Assembly: GCF_041154745.1 (NCBI RefSeq)
Contig: NZ_AP031573.1
Span: 4,526,001-4,590,000 of the forward strand
DNA length: 64,000 bases
Source: Flavobacterium sp. CFS9
GTDB taxonomy: Bacteria; Bacteroidota; Bacteroidia; Flavobacteriales; Flavobacteriaceae
Reading direction: 5' to 3'
The notes under the pieces are model-generated. The model searched no databases. It worked only from the letters and a program-made list of their open reading frames with translations, and was not told the DNA's origin. The position numbers and the translations under genes were made by a program. Shown in pieces: positions 1 through 8,137 of the stretch (within the stretch, counting starts at the first letter, position 1; each line of letters opens with the position of its first letter).

Positions 1-1
1 G

Positions 2-1213
2 AATATCCTCAACACCAATTATGCGGAATCAAGCGCCTACTTTTCGATCAGGCTGGTGCTTTATGTGCTCGCGCTCGGGATACTTCCCGCGGCGGCGCTA
101 TTGAGGATAAAGATAATAAAGGAGCCCCTCAAAAGGTTCGCGCTGCTCTGCTCAGGCAGCCTGTTTATTGCCCTTGCGCTGGTATTTATCAATTCGGCAG
201 GCTGGCTTTGGATCGACAAGAATTCCAAAAAATTGGGAGGGCTGGCAATGCCATGGTCCTATGCGGTCAACACTTCCCTGTTTTACGTGCACCAGTACAA
301 GAAAAACCAGAAGGAAATCCTGCTTCCCGATGCCCGCATCGGGAACAGGAAGAAATCCATTGTGGTGCTGGTCATCGGGGAATCGGCAAGAAGGGCCAAT
401 TTCTCGCTGTACGGCTATCCGAAGAACACCAATCCGCTGCTTTCCAAAACTGAAAACCTGCATATCTTCAATGCTGTCTCCTCGGCAACCTATACCACCG
501 GCGGCGTGAAGGCTATTCTGGACCATAAAAAGACCGGCGATCTCTATGAGATTCTGCCCAACTACCTGTACCGTAACGGTGTCGAGGTCATCTGGAGGAC
601 CGCCAACTGGGGAGAGCCGCCGCTTCATATCAAAAATTACCAGGACCGGAAATACCTGGGCGCTGCATGTCCGGGCAGCGAATGCGCATACGACGAGATC
701 CTGCTGAACCTTTTCCGGGAGCAGATCCTGGCCAGCAGCAGCGACAAGATACTTCTGGTGCTGCATACCAGCACAAGCCACGGCCCCAGCTACAGCAAAA
801 AGTATCCTCCGGCGTTCCAGTATTTCAATCCGGTCTGCACCAGCGTCGAGCTTGCCGACTGCTCAAAGGAGGAGCTGATGAACGCCTACGACAATACGAT
901 AGTCTATACGGATTACCTTTTGAGCCGCGTGATCCAGAACCTGAAAGAGCTCAAGGAATTTGACAGCACGATGATTTTTGTATCGGACCACGGAGAGTCC
1001 CTCGGGGAAAATAATCTCTACATGCACGGCCTGCCGATGAGCATTGCTCCAAAAGAGCAGTTCGAGATACCCTTTGTCGTCTGGGTATCTCCCGGCTCAA
1101 AAAAGCTGAAAACCAATAAAACGGTGTCGCAGTACCATGTCTTTCACAGCGTGCTGAACTTTCTGGATGTGGAAAGCCCCGTATACGATGAAAACATGAA
1201 CATTTACCAATAG
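2..1213 (+). CDS. Phosphoethanolamine transferase, EptA-like (5' truncated by window edge)
   Basis: Inner-membrane enzyme of the EptA/sulfatase family, which moves phosphoethanolamine from phosphatidylethanolamine to lipid A and releases diacylglycerol. The frame is open back to base 2 with coding-like sequence, so the true start lies outside the window. Two membrane segments of the N-terminal bundle are visible, then the periplasmic alkaline-phosphatase-fold domain with the metal motif VIGESARRANFSLYGY, a Thr-rich nucleophile region (SATYTTGG) and the motif FVSDHGESLGENNLYMHGLP. The paired cysteines in the catalytic domain (ACPGSEC, VCTSVELADC) fit the family. A two-component system follows downstream, as in polymyxin-resistance loci. 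The family is clear; lipid A as the substrate is inferred. Confidence 0.87.
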   Translation, partial: NILNTNYAESSAYFSIRLVLYVLALGILPAAALLRIKIIKEPLKRFALLCSGSLFIALALVFINSAGWLWIDKNSKKLGGLAMPWSYAVNTSLFYVHQYKKNQKEILLPDARIGNRKKSIVVLVIGESARRANFSLYGYPKNTNPLLSKTENLHIFNAVSSATYTTGGVKAILDHKKTGDLYEILPNYLYRNGVEVIWRTANWGEPPLHIKNYQDRKYLGAACPGSECAYDEILLNLFREQILASSSDKILLVLHTSTSHGPSYSKKYPPAFQYFNPVCTSVELADCSKEELMNAYDNTIVYTDYLLSRVIQNLKELKEFDSTMIFVSDHGESLGENNLYMHGLPMSIAPKEQFEIPFVVWVSPGSKKLKTNKTVSQYHVFHSVLNFLDVESPVYDENMNIYQ

Positions 1214-1252
1214 GATTCAAACAACCGGCACAAGCCATAAAAATAATTTCAT

Positions 1253-1903
1253 ATGAATGGAACAGTATTTATCAACCGGCTCAGCAACAGGTCAAGGCTG
1301 GCAATATCCGCTTCGGCGGGGCTGCTCACAGCCGTTGTCCTTGAAATAGGAACCAGCAGGCCTTCGGTGCACATCATGGCGGTATGGCTGGCTTTTTCGC
1401 TCACCCAGCTGTTTTTCTCCTGGTTCACCATATTCACCTGCCGTGTGGCCGAGCTCAAGAAGAATGCCAAAGACCAGGACTCGGGACGCGCTGTGCTTTC
1501 CCTGTTCATGCTCCTTACAACGGCCGTCAGCCTTCTGGGGATCGTGCTGCTGTATGTTTCGGCCGAGCAGAAGTCAGGCTCCGAGCTGGCGCTGCATGTG
1601 GTGATGACACTCTCATCGGTGGGAACGGCCTGGGCGGTGGTCCATACCACATTTGCCTTCAAATACGCCAATCTGCATTATTCGCTCAATGGCCTTGATT
1701 TTCCCGGAAAAGGCGAACCTGACTATCTCGACTTTGTCTATTTCTCATTTGTGATCGGCACAACCTTTCAGGTGTCCGATGTTGCCATACTGGACAGGAA
1801 GATAAGAAGGACCGCACTGGTGCACGGGGTGCTCTCCTTTATGTTCAACACTACCATACTGGCATTGAGCATCAACATAATTTCAAGCATGGTCCAGCGC
1901 TGA
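1253..1903 (+). CDS. DUF1345 integral membrane protein
   Basis: 216-residue membrane protein of the DUF1345 (COG4291) family, function unknown. It has about five hydrophobic segments. The family signature is clear: HTTFAFKYANLHY, then LDFPGKGEPDYLDFVYFSFV, then IGTTFQVSDVAI, and the terminal stretch LVHGVLSFMFNTTILALSIN. It starts 39 bases after the EptA-like gene on the same strand, so it is probably co-transcribed with it. No catalytic motif is visible. Family assignment is firm; role unknown. Confidence 0.85.
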   Translation: MNGTVFINRLSNRSRLAISASAGLLTAVVLEIGTSRPSVHIMAVWLAFSLTQLFFSWFTIFTCRVAELKKNAKDQDSGRAVLSLFMLLTTAVSLLGIVLLYVSAEQKSGSELALHVVMTLSSVGTAWAVVHTTFAFKYANLHYSLNGLDFPGKGEPDYLDFVYFSFVIGTTFQVSDVAILDRKIRRTALVHGVLSFMFNTTILALSINIISSMVQR

Positions 1904-1959
1904 AAAATATAGCCCAACAGGAACATTTGCATGTACCCAAACTCTGTTTTTTTTGATTT

Positions 1960-2000
1960 GATTCTCCCGGCATCCAGTTTTCATTGCTGGGGGAATCTTT
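1960..2000 (+). terminator. Hairpin after the eptA/DUF1345 unit
   Basis: GATTCTCCCGGCA pairs with TGCTGGGGGAATC (with G-U pairs) around a short loop, followed by TTT. It sits 60 bases after the DUF1345 stop. The T tract is short, so the call is moderate. Confidence 0.4.
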
Positions 2001-2054
2001 ATCAGAGACCGGAAAGCTAAAGGAAGTTTTTGCGCAAAAAAAAACTCTGGAGGT

Positions 2055-2105
2055 AAAAATTCAGAATTAATTCAAAATTGAGCCGTATTATTACATCCTG
2101 TAATA
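2055..2105 (+). promoter_or_regulatory. Shared 13-mer and palindrome upstream of the two-component system
   Basis: AAAAATTCAGAAT at 2055-2067 recurs upstream of the LtaS-like gene (4266-4278) and, inverted, at 18730-18742. A palindrome TATTACA-TCC-TGTAATA lies at 2089-2105. A -7-like CATATTTG lies at 2148-2155, about 60 bases before the response regulator start. The whole suggests an operator/promoter region, possibly autoregulated; the binding protein is unknown. Confidence 0.4.
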
Positions 2106-2217
2106 TGCACGGCAGTGCCGTATTTAAAAAAATGATCCCCCGCAGCGCATATTTGGCCATAAATTCTTAAATTTAGTAGGTATATGCACTGTCATGGGGA
2201 GGTAAGAAAAAGGCATC

Positions 2218-2892
2218 ATGAAAATTTTAATCATAGAAGACGAACAGGATATCGCTCAAAGCATACAGAGCTATTTCAAGGACAACGGCGTAAAATGCGA
2301 AACGGCGCACAATTATGCGCAGGCCATCCATAAGATTGACAATTATGACTACGACTGCATACTGCTTGACCTGGGCCTTCCCGACGGAGATGGTTTTGAT
2401 ATCCTCAGGGAGCTTCGAAGCAAAGACAAGACCGACGGGGTAATAATCATATCGGCAAAAGAGACCTTGGAGACAAGGCTGGAAAGCTTCAGTCTGGGCG
2501 CCGACGACTACCTCACCAAACCCTTCCATCTTGCCGAACTGCTGGTAAGGATGCAGGCGCTGGTTCGGCGCAGGAACTTCAAGGGAAGCAACAGCGTGGT
2601 GTTCCATGAGATCAGGATCGAGGTGTTCACCAAAACCGTGCTGGTCAATGACCGAAAGCTAGAACTGACCAGAAAGGAGCTCAACCTTCTTCTGTTCCTG
2701 ATCGGCAACAATGACAAGGTCCTGTCAAAGGCAGCCATCGCCGAACACCTTTCAGGCGACATGGCCGATATGCTCGACAGCCATGACTTCATCTACGCCC
2801 ACATCAAAAACCTCAAAAAGAAACTCTCCAAAGCCGGCTCGGGCGACTATATTAAAACCGTTTACGGAGAAGGATACAAATGGGAAAAATGA
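2218..2892 (+). CDS. OmpR/PhoB-family response regulator
   Basis: 224 residues. The receiver domain occupies about 1-115: acidic pocket E7-D8, phospho-acceptor D51 in LLDLGLPDGDGF, conserved Lys in ADDYLTKPF. The C-terminal winged helix (about 130-222) ends with the typical HDFIYAHIKNLKKKL and KTVYGEGYKW. It would be phosphorylated by the kinase whose start codon overlaps its stop (ATGA). Standing between a phosphoethanolamine transferase and an LtaS-like transferase plus lipid kinase, it plausibly controls envelope modification in the manner of PmrA. That role is inferred from context. Confidence 0.93.
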   Translation: MKILIIEDEQDIAQSIQSYFKDNGVKCETAHNYAQAIHKIDNYDYDCILLDLGLPDGDGFDILRELRSKDKTDGVIIISAKETLETRLESFSLGADDYLTKPFHLAELLVRMQALVRRRNFKGSNSVVFHEIRIEVFTKTVLVNDRKLELTRKELNLLLFLIGNNDKVLSKAAIAEHLSGDMADMLDSHDFIYAHIKNLKKKLSKAGSGDYIKTVYGEGYKWEK

Positions 2893-4154
2893 ACCGTAAA
2901 AAACTTCTGGGCAAAACCACGAGGGATTTTCTCGTGCTTGCCGCCGTCATTCTGATAATCTGCGCTCCAATCTTCTACTATGTCAGCCAGTGGCTTTTCA
3001 TCTACGAAACCGAGGAGGTTCTCGTGCAGCATAAAAACGCATTCATTAACCAGTCAAGCCGCAACTTCACTCCCGAAGACATCAAAACCTGGAACAGGTA
3101 CAACCTGCATTTCACCATTATGCCCGATATGGGAGTCACCAGAGATTCCATTGTGGGCACCATGATCGAAGACTCGACGGCAGAAGAGAAAGAGCCGTTC
3201 CGAATCATATACGCCCCTGTGGAAATTGCCGGCAAAAAATACACGTATACCGAAAAGATCCACCTTCTGGAAATGGAAAGGATGGTTTTCACCATCGCAG
3301 GCATGTTCACCTTTATCCTTCTGGTGCTTTTCCTCGGCATTGTATGGCTCTCCAAAAAGACGGCCTCCAAGCGGTGGAAGCCCTTCTATGACACCCTGGA
3401 CCAGATCCATGAATTTGAGATCGACAAGAACAAGCCCCCTCATTTCCTGGAGACTGACATCGACGAATTTGAACGCCTGAACAGAAGCCTTGAGGCGCTG
3501 ATCGAAAAAAATACGGCCATCTACAAAAGCCAGCGGGAGTTTGTCGAAAATGCCGCCCATGAGCTGCAGACTCCCCTGGCGCTGTTCCAGAACAAGATCG
3601 ACACCCTTTTCCAGATGCGGCTCGACAGGGACCAGACACGCGTGCTGGGAGCATTGAGCAGGGATGTGGCAAAGCTCAACAGGCTCAATAAAAATCTGCT
3701 GCTGCTCTCCAAAATAGAGCATGAGATCTATTTGGAAAAAACCAGCCTTTCCGTCAATGAGCATATAGAAAAGCATCTGGACTTCTTTACGGAACAGGCC
3801 GGCCAGAAATGGGTCGCCGTCAATGTGCAGCTGTCCCAGAGGCTCGAAATAGAAGCAAACCCGGTCCTTGCCGAAATCCTGATCAACAATTTGGTGCTTA
3901 ATGCCATCCGCCATAACCGCACCGAGGGAAATATCATAATCAGGACTCTGGACCGCGAGCTGATGGTCCTCAACACCGGAAAAGCCGAACCGCTTCCCAT
4001 TGAGAAGCTCTTCGGACGTTTTTTCAGCGGCGGCGCCTCGGCAAACGGCAGCGGGCTGGGTCTGGCCATCATCAGGAAGATAACCGAGATAAGCGGATGG
4101 AAGATCTCCTACTCCTATTACAACGATTTCCACTGCTTCAGCGTCAAGTTCTAG
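2889..4154 (+). CDS. Membrane sensor histidine kinase
   Basis: Two-transmembrane sensor kinase. TM1 is near residues 10-33 and TM2 near 135-155, enclosing a periplasmic sensor of about 100 residues with no recognised ligand motif. The dimerisation/phospho-acceptor helix has NAAHELQTPLALFQNK with His at residue 224 (counting from 2889), followed by N box INNLVLNAIRHN and G2-type GSGLGLAIIRK. The G1 box is reduced to LNTGK, common in Bacteroidota kinases. The start at 2889 was chosen because it gives an ATGA overlap with the response regulator stop; an in-frame ATG at 2880 would add three residues. Partner of the upstream regulator. Confidence 0.92.
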   Translation: MNRKKLLGKTTRDFLVLAAVILIICAPIFYYVSQWLFIYETEEVLVQHKNAFINQSSRNFTPEDIKTWNRYNLHFTIMPDMGVTRDSIVGTMIEDSTAEEKEPFRIIYAPVEIAGKKYTYTEKIHLLEMERMVFTIAGMFTFILLVLFLGIVWLSKKTASKRWKPFYDTLDQIHEFEIDKNKPPHFLETDIDEFERLNRSLEALIEKNTAIYKSQREFVENAAHELQTPLALFQNKIDTLFQMRLDRDQTRVLGALSRDVAKLNRLNKNLLLLSKIEHEIYLEKTSLSVNEHIEKHLDFFTEQAGQKWVAVNVQLSQRLEIEANPVLAEILINNLVLNAIRHNRTEGNIIIRTLDRELMVLNTGKAEPLPIEKLFGRFFSGGASANGSGLGLAIIRKITEISGWKISYSYYNDFHCFSVKF

Positions 4155-4243
4155 AGTCTGCATCTGCTTGTGCAGGCCGTTTCCGCTGGGGTCTTAACAG
4201 GTCGGCGCTGCAGGCTGCAATGCGCTTTTTTTCATAAACAGGG

Positions 4244-4297
4244 TTAATATTTCTTAATAAAAACCAAAAATTCAGAATGACTACAACATTGCAATGT
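4244..4297 (+). promoter_or_regulatory. Candidate control region of the LtaS-like/lipid kinase operon
   Basis: Three elements lie in the 169-base gap before the LtaS-like gene. First, TTAAT repeated with a 10-base period at 4244-4258, similar in style to OmpR-family direct-repeat sites (the enteric PmrA box is TTAA-based but with an 11-base period). Second, AAAAATTCAGAATGACTACA from 4266, matching the element near 18.7 kb at 20 of 21 bases. Third, palindrome ACATTGCAATGT at 4286-4297, followed by ACTTTGC, a weak -7 candidate. Confidence 0.42.
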
Positions 4298-4323
4298 AAA
4301 CTTTGCTGAGTTATTATTGAGTT

Positions 4324-6282
4324 ATGGGTAAATTGTCTTTGAGAACCGGCAGATACGCGCTGCTGGTTCATTTTATTTTATGGTTTCTGCTGTTTTCGCA
4401 GCTGCTGCGCATCATCCTTTTCATCTGGCAGCATGGCCAGGTTTCGCTAAGCATTTTTGATGTCATCCGCACGCTGCTGACAGGGCTTTTTTTTGATATC
4501 GGAACCATTGCGCTGATTTCTTACCCTGCCGTTCTGTACTATACCGTTTTTGCGGGCAGATGGACCGGCTCGCTGGCCGACAGGATTATAATCTGGTTCT
4601 TTACGGCGCTGAATGTCTTCATACTGGTTTTCACCTTTCTGGCCGAAATCACCTTCTGGGAGGAATTCAGGACCCGCTTCAATTTCATTGCGGTGGACTA
4701 TCTGATCTACACCTACGAGGTCATTGCCAATATACAGGAGTCCTATCCGCTTCCCCTTCTGATTGTATCAGTGGCGGCAGTAACGGCTATGGTGCTTTTG
4801 TTTTTCCACAGATCAAAGGCCTTTGCCGCCGCATTCGCCCGCAACACGGACATAGTGAAGAGGGTTTCCATATTGCTGCTCTTCACGGCGGCGGCATCAT
4901 TTTATATCACTTTTATCTCCAGCAGCCAGGCCGAATGGTCGCCAAACCGCTACAATTCCGAAATTTCCAAATCGGGGATCTATTCCTTTTTTGCCGCTTT
5001 CCGCAATAACCAGATGAAGTATGAGCAGTTTTACACCTCCATCGGCAATGACCGCGCGTTCAGCATAGTCAAATCAAAACTGGCAGACAGCACGGTATCC
5101 TTTGCCTCCACAGGGTATTCGATCCACCGCAGCATAAAGGACGCCCAGTCTCCGCTGCAGCGCAGCAACGTGGTCTTTATCCTCATGGAAAGCTTCAGTG
5201 CGGATTTTATGGCCGAATTCGGAAACAGGCAGAACCTGACCCCTTTCCTGGACAGCCTTGCCCAGAAGAGCGTTTTCTTCACCGGCATGTATGCCACGGG
5301 CACCAGAACGGTAAGGGGCATGGAAGCATTGACGCTCTGCATTCCTCCCACTCCGGGCCAGTCGATCGTCAAAAGGCCGGAAAACCAAGACCTGTACACC
5401 ATCAGCAATGTCTTCAGGTCCAAGAACTATGACTGCAGCTTTTTTTACGGCGGCGACGGCTATTTCGACAACATGAACTCCTATTTCGGAGGCAACGGCT
5501 TCAGCATTTATGACCGCGGGCGCGGAAGCGTGCTCAGCGACCGCATCAGCACAGTGAGGCATAATATCGCAGACAGCGAGGTCACCTTTGAAAATGCATG
5601 GGGAATCTGCGATGAAGATATTTTCAATAAAATGATCAGCACTGCCGACCAGAAGCATAAGCAGGGAAAACCGTTCCTGAATTTCGTGATGACCACCTCC
5701 AACCACAGGCCCTACACCTATCCTTCGGGCCGCATTGACATCCCGTCCGGAACGGGACGCGAGGGGGCTGTCAAGTATGCCGACTATGCCCTGAAAAGGC
5801 TCTTTGCCCAGGCGTCCAAAAAGCCCTGGTACAGGAATACCGTCTTCATTGTCGTTGCCGACCACTGCGCCAGCAGCGCAGGAAAGGATGAGATAGACAT
5901 TGCCAACTACCATATCCCCGCCTTTATTGTGAATATGCCCGAAACGGCAAGCCGCAAGGTGGATAAGCAGTGCTCGCAGATCGATCTCTGGCCTACCGTA
6001 TTTTCGATGTTCAAATGGCACTACGAATCCGATTTCTTCGGCAGGGACATCCTTGACCCCGATTTCGAGCAGCGCGCATTCCTGGGAACATACCGCAAGC
6101 TCGCGCTCATGAAGGGCAGCCGGGTGATGATACTCTCCGACCAGAAGAGGCAGGCCTTCTACAGCTGGAAAAAATCGGACAACAGCCTGAGCCCCCTTCC
6201 GATGGACAGGCCCTTTCTTGAAGAGACCATCGCCTGGTACCAGACCGCTGATTACCTTTTTACAAACAAACTTTTAAAATAA
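4324..6282 (+). CDS. LTA synthase-family sulfatase-fold transferase
   Basis: 652 residues. The N-terminal ~210 residues carry about five transmembrane helices; the rest is an extracytoplasmic alkaline-phosphatase-fold domain of the LtaS/MdoB type. Visible motifs: VVFILMESFSADFM (metal-binding Glu), ATGTRTVRGMEAL (nucleophile Thr region), LTLCIPPTPGQS, FFYGGDGYFDNMNSYF, TTSNHRPYTYP and VVADHCASSAG. Family members transfer glycerophosphate or phosphoethanolamine to glycans or lipids. Bacteroidota do not make lipoteichoic acid, so the acceptor is unknown. The next gene, a lipid kinase, starts three bases after the stop, suggesting tight coupling and diacylglycerol as a by-product. Confidence 0.9.
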   Translation: MGKLSLRTGRYALLVHFILWFLLFSQLLRIILFIWQHGQVSLSIFDVIRTLLTGLFFDIGTIALISYPAVLYYTVFAGRWTGSLADRIIIWFFTALNVFILVFTFLAEITFWEEFRTRFNFIAVDYLIYTYEVIANIQESYPLPLLIVSVAAVTAMVLLFFHRSKAFAAAFARNTDIVKRVSILLLFTAAASFYITFISSSQAEWSPNRYNSEISKSGIYSFFAAFRNNQMKYEQFYTSIGNDRAFSIVKSKLADSTVSFASTGYSIHRSIKDAQSPLQRSNVVFILMESFSADFMAEFGNRQNLTPFLDSLAQKSVFFTGMYATGTRTVRGMEALTLCIPPTPGQSIVKRPENQDLYTISNVFRSKNYDCSFFYGGDGYFDNMNSYFGGNGFSIYDRGRGSVLSDRISTVRHNIADSEVTFENAWGICDEDIFNKMISTADQKHKQGKPFLNFVMTTSNHRPYTYPSGRIDIPSGTGREGAVKYADYALKRLFAQASKKPWYRNTVFIVVADHCASSAGKDEIDIANYHIPAFIVNMPETASRKVDKQCSQIDLWPTVFSMFKWHYESDFFGRDILDPDFEQRAFLGTYRKLALMKGSRVMILSDQKRQAFYSWKKSDNSLSPLPMDRPFLEETIAWYQTADYLFTNKLLK

Positions 6283-6285
6283 GCA

Positions 6286-7164
6286 ATGATCTATATACAT
6301 TTCATCATAAACCCCGTCTCCGGCGGAGGACGCCACAGCCTGCCCGATTTTTACATCAGGCAGTTTTTTCCCTCTGACCGGTATAAGATCAGCACTGATT
6401 ACACCATGAGCAGAAAGCACGCGCTTGTCCTCACCCAGAAGGCGCTGCAGCAGAATCCCGACATCATCGTGGCCTGCGGAGGCGACGGAACCATAAATGA
6501 GGTGGCTTCCTGCCTGATCGGCACCGATGTGAAGCTGGGAATCATCCCGCTGGGGTCTGGAAACGGCCTTGCGTCGCATCTCAACATACCTCATGATATC
6601 GGAAAATCGCTTGAAGTGATCAGGGAAGGAAGAAAGATAAGAATCGATGCGGGAAGAATCAACCAGCATTATTTTTTCAGCAACACCGGCATCGGCATCG
6701 ACGCAATGATCATCAGAAAGTATGAGCATTCGGGAAAAAGGATGCTTTTTTCCTATGTCAGGGCCGCGGTTGCCTCAACTTTCGAGTACAGCGCGCAGCC
6801 GGCCATCGTATCCTTTGATGACAGGGTCATACCAATAAAGCCCTTTATGGTCTTTGTTTCCAATTCCAATGAAATGGGATATAATATGACCCTTACCCCC
6901 GATGCGATGCTGACCGACGGAAAGCTTGACCTGGTCCTCATTCCGGAGCTTTCCTTTTTCGAAAAAATAGCCCTTGGATACCGCATACTGACCCGATCGG
7001 TCAGCAGATTCAAAAAGGCACAGCACCATCTGGTGAAGAGCCTGCAGATCGAAATGCCCATGAAGATCTTCACCGACGCGCAGATCGACGGGGAGCATTA
7101 TAAATTAAGGACCAACACCTGCAGAATTTCGGCAGAGCCTGCCGTACTCAGCGTGCTGGTCTGA
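6286..7164 (+). CDS. Diacylglycerol/lipid kinase family protein (DagK/YegS type)
   Basis: 292 residues with the DAGK catalytic domain at the N-terminus: FIINPVSGGGRH, then VACGGDGTINEVASCL (GGDGT nucleotide loop) and IIPLGSGNGLASHLNIP. The C-terminal half is the beta-sandwich of the YegS/DgkB group, ending with a region containing QIDGEHY. It phosphorylates a lipid alcohol, most likely diacylglycerol, to phosphatidic acid with ATP at the inner leaflet. Its position directly behind the LtaS-like gene suggests it salvages diacylglycerol released by phospholipid-consuming transferases. Family call firm; exact substrate inferred. Confidence 0.92.
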   Translation: MIYIHFIINPVSGGGRHSLPDFYIRQFFPSDRYKISTDYTMSRKHALVLTQKALQQNPDIIVACGGDGTINEVASCLIGTDVKLGIIPLGSGNGLASHLNIPHDIGKSLEVIREGRKIRIDAGRINQHYFFSNTGIGIDAMIIRKYEHSGKRMLFSYVRAAVASTFEYSAQPAIVSFDDRVIPIKPFMVFVSNSNEMGYNMTLTPDAMLTDGKLDLVLIPELSFFEKIALGYRILTRSVSRFKKAQHHLVKSLQIEMPMKIFTDAQIDGEHYKLRTNTCRISAEPAVLSVLV

Positions 7165-7180
7165 AAGCTTAATTAGGCTT

Positions 7181-7219
7181 TTCCGGAACTGCCTTCCCTT
7201 CGGGGAAGGCTCTCCGGAA
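7181..7219. terminator. Strong hairpin between convergent genes
   Basis: Long stem TTCCGGA / TCCGGAA with inner GCCTTCCC / GGGAAGGC closed by a TTCG tetraloop. It lies between the lipid kinase stop (+) and the stop of the small - strand gene, so it likely acts in both directions although no long T tract follows. Confidence 0.65.
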
Positions 7220-7250
7220 ATACGGGCTGCCGCCCTTGATCTTATCAGTT

Positions 7251-7475
7251 TTATTTGGCAAGCCTAGAGCGATCCGTCTCAAAATCCAGAAAAATCATTT
7301 TCTGGTCGTCCAGAAAAATCAGCACATCCAGAACGGCTGCCTGGTTATGCTTCTCCTCTTGTATCGGATCTGTCGGAAAAATTAAGCCCGAAAGCTCCTC
7401 CAGAGCAAAATCACGATCAGGATTGTCCCTTAGAATGGTAAGGATTACATTGGAAATATTGGCATACTTTTTCAT
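7251..7475 (-). CDS. Small hypothetical protein
   Basis: 74 residues from the ATG at 7475 (MKKYANISNVILTILRDN...). Acidic, with alternating helical and hydrophobic stretches resembling a small winged-helix-like fold (NVILTILRDNPDRDFALEEL), but no family is recognised. A TTG four codons upstream would also be in frame. Oriented with the metal genes further right, from which it is separated by a further small gene. Function unknown. Confidence 0.5.
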   Translation of the reverse strand: MKKYANISNVILTILRDNPDRDFALEELSGLIFPTDPIQEEKHNQAAVLDVLIFLDDQKMIFLDFETDRSRLAK

Positions 7476-7503
7476 ATTCTGCAAATCATTTGGTTTTAAT
7501 GCC

Positions 7504-7559
7504 CGGTTTATTTTTTTTTATAGAATAAACCGCAGAACCTTCGAAAAAGCCTGCGGTTT
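7504..7559 (-). terminator. Two mutually exclusive hairpins
   Basis: AAACCGCAG (7527-7535) pairs with CTGCGGTTT (7551-7559), and overlapping it CGGTTTA (7504-7510) pairs with TAAACCG (7526-7532). The two stems share bases and cannot form together. Probably the 3' end of the small gene at 7602-7871; an attenuator for the next gene is possible. Confidence 0.4.
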
Positions 7560-7601
7560 TGAATTAACAATTCACCTTCTATAAAGTTTTTTTCAGATTT
7601 T

Positions 7602-7871
7602 TTATTTCGGGGACGCGGGCAGGCGTCCGGCGCCTTCATTGGTCAATTTCCCGTTGGCCTGCTCATGCGGCCTGTCCTGCACATGGTACAGGATAAAATG
7701 TCTTGCCCTGGCAAAAATTCCAAGAACAATCACAATTCCCAGAATTGCCAGTATGATCGTTTTTCCGATATTGACAGCAGAATACCTGTTCTTCTTTCTA
7801 ACCGGCCTGCCCTTCTGTCCCCTCGATGTCTTCTGTATATTTGGATAGTATTTCTTCTTTCGTTTTTTCAT
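7602..7871 (-). CDS. Small basic single-pass membrane protein
   Basis: 89 residues from the ATG at 7871. A highly basic N-terminus (MKKRKKKYYPNIQKTSRGQK) is followed by one transmembrane segment (TIILAILGIVIVLGIF) and a short polar tail. The positive-inside rule puts the basic part in the cytoplasm. The frame is open upstream to 7985, but that extension looks non-coding. No family recognised. Confidence 0.5.
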   Translation of the reverse strand: MKKRKKKYYPNIQKTSRGQKGRPVRKKNRYSAVNIGKTIILAILGIVIVLGIFARARHFILYHVQDRPHEQANGKLTNEGAGRLPASPK

Positions 7872-8137
7872 TTCGCATAAAATTCGATTCAATGCGCTAT
7901 ACCTGCAGATACGGCATTGCATTACCATGAACTGCCGGTAAAACTGCACGTTTGATATTTCTGCCTGTGCGTTTGCGGCAGGCATTTCTGATGGATATTA
8001 CGATTGGATAAGGGCACAAAGAATCCCTGCCGTCAGAGCCAGATGATTATCCGTAAGCGGATATCATTTGGCCGGCAGCTGAATGATGGCATTAAATCTT
8101 TTGGATTTAAGTCTTTAGGATTTCTGCATTATCCAAT

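Noticed and set aside
3054-4163. 369-codon frame on - strand
   Set aside because: It is fully antisense to the histidine kinase, which has clear motifs; no family resemblance.
5074-6021. 315-codon frame on - strand
   Set aside because: It is antisense to the LtaS-like gene and appears because of high-GC codon bias.
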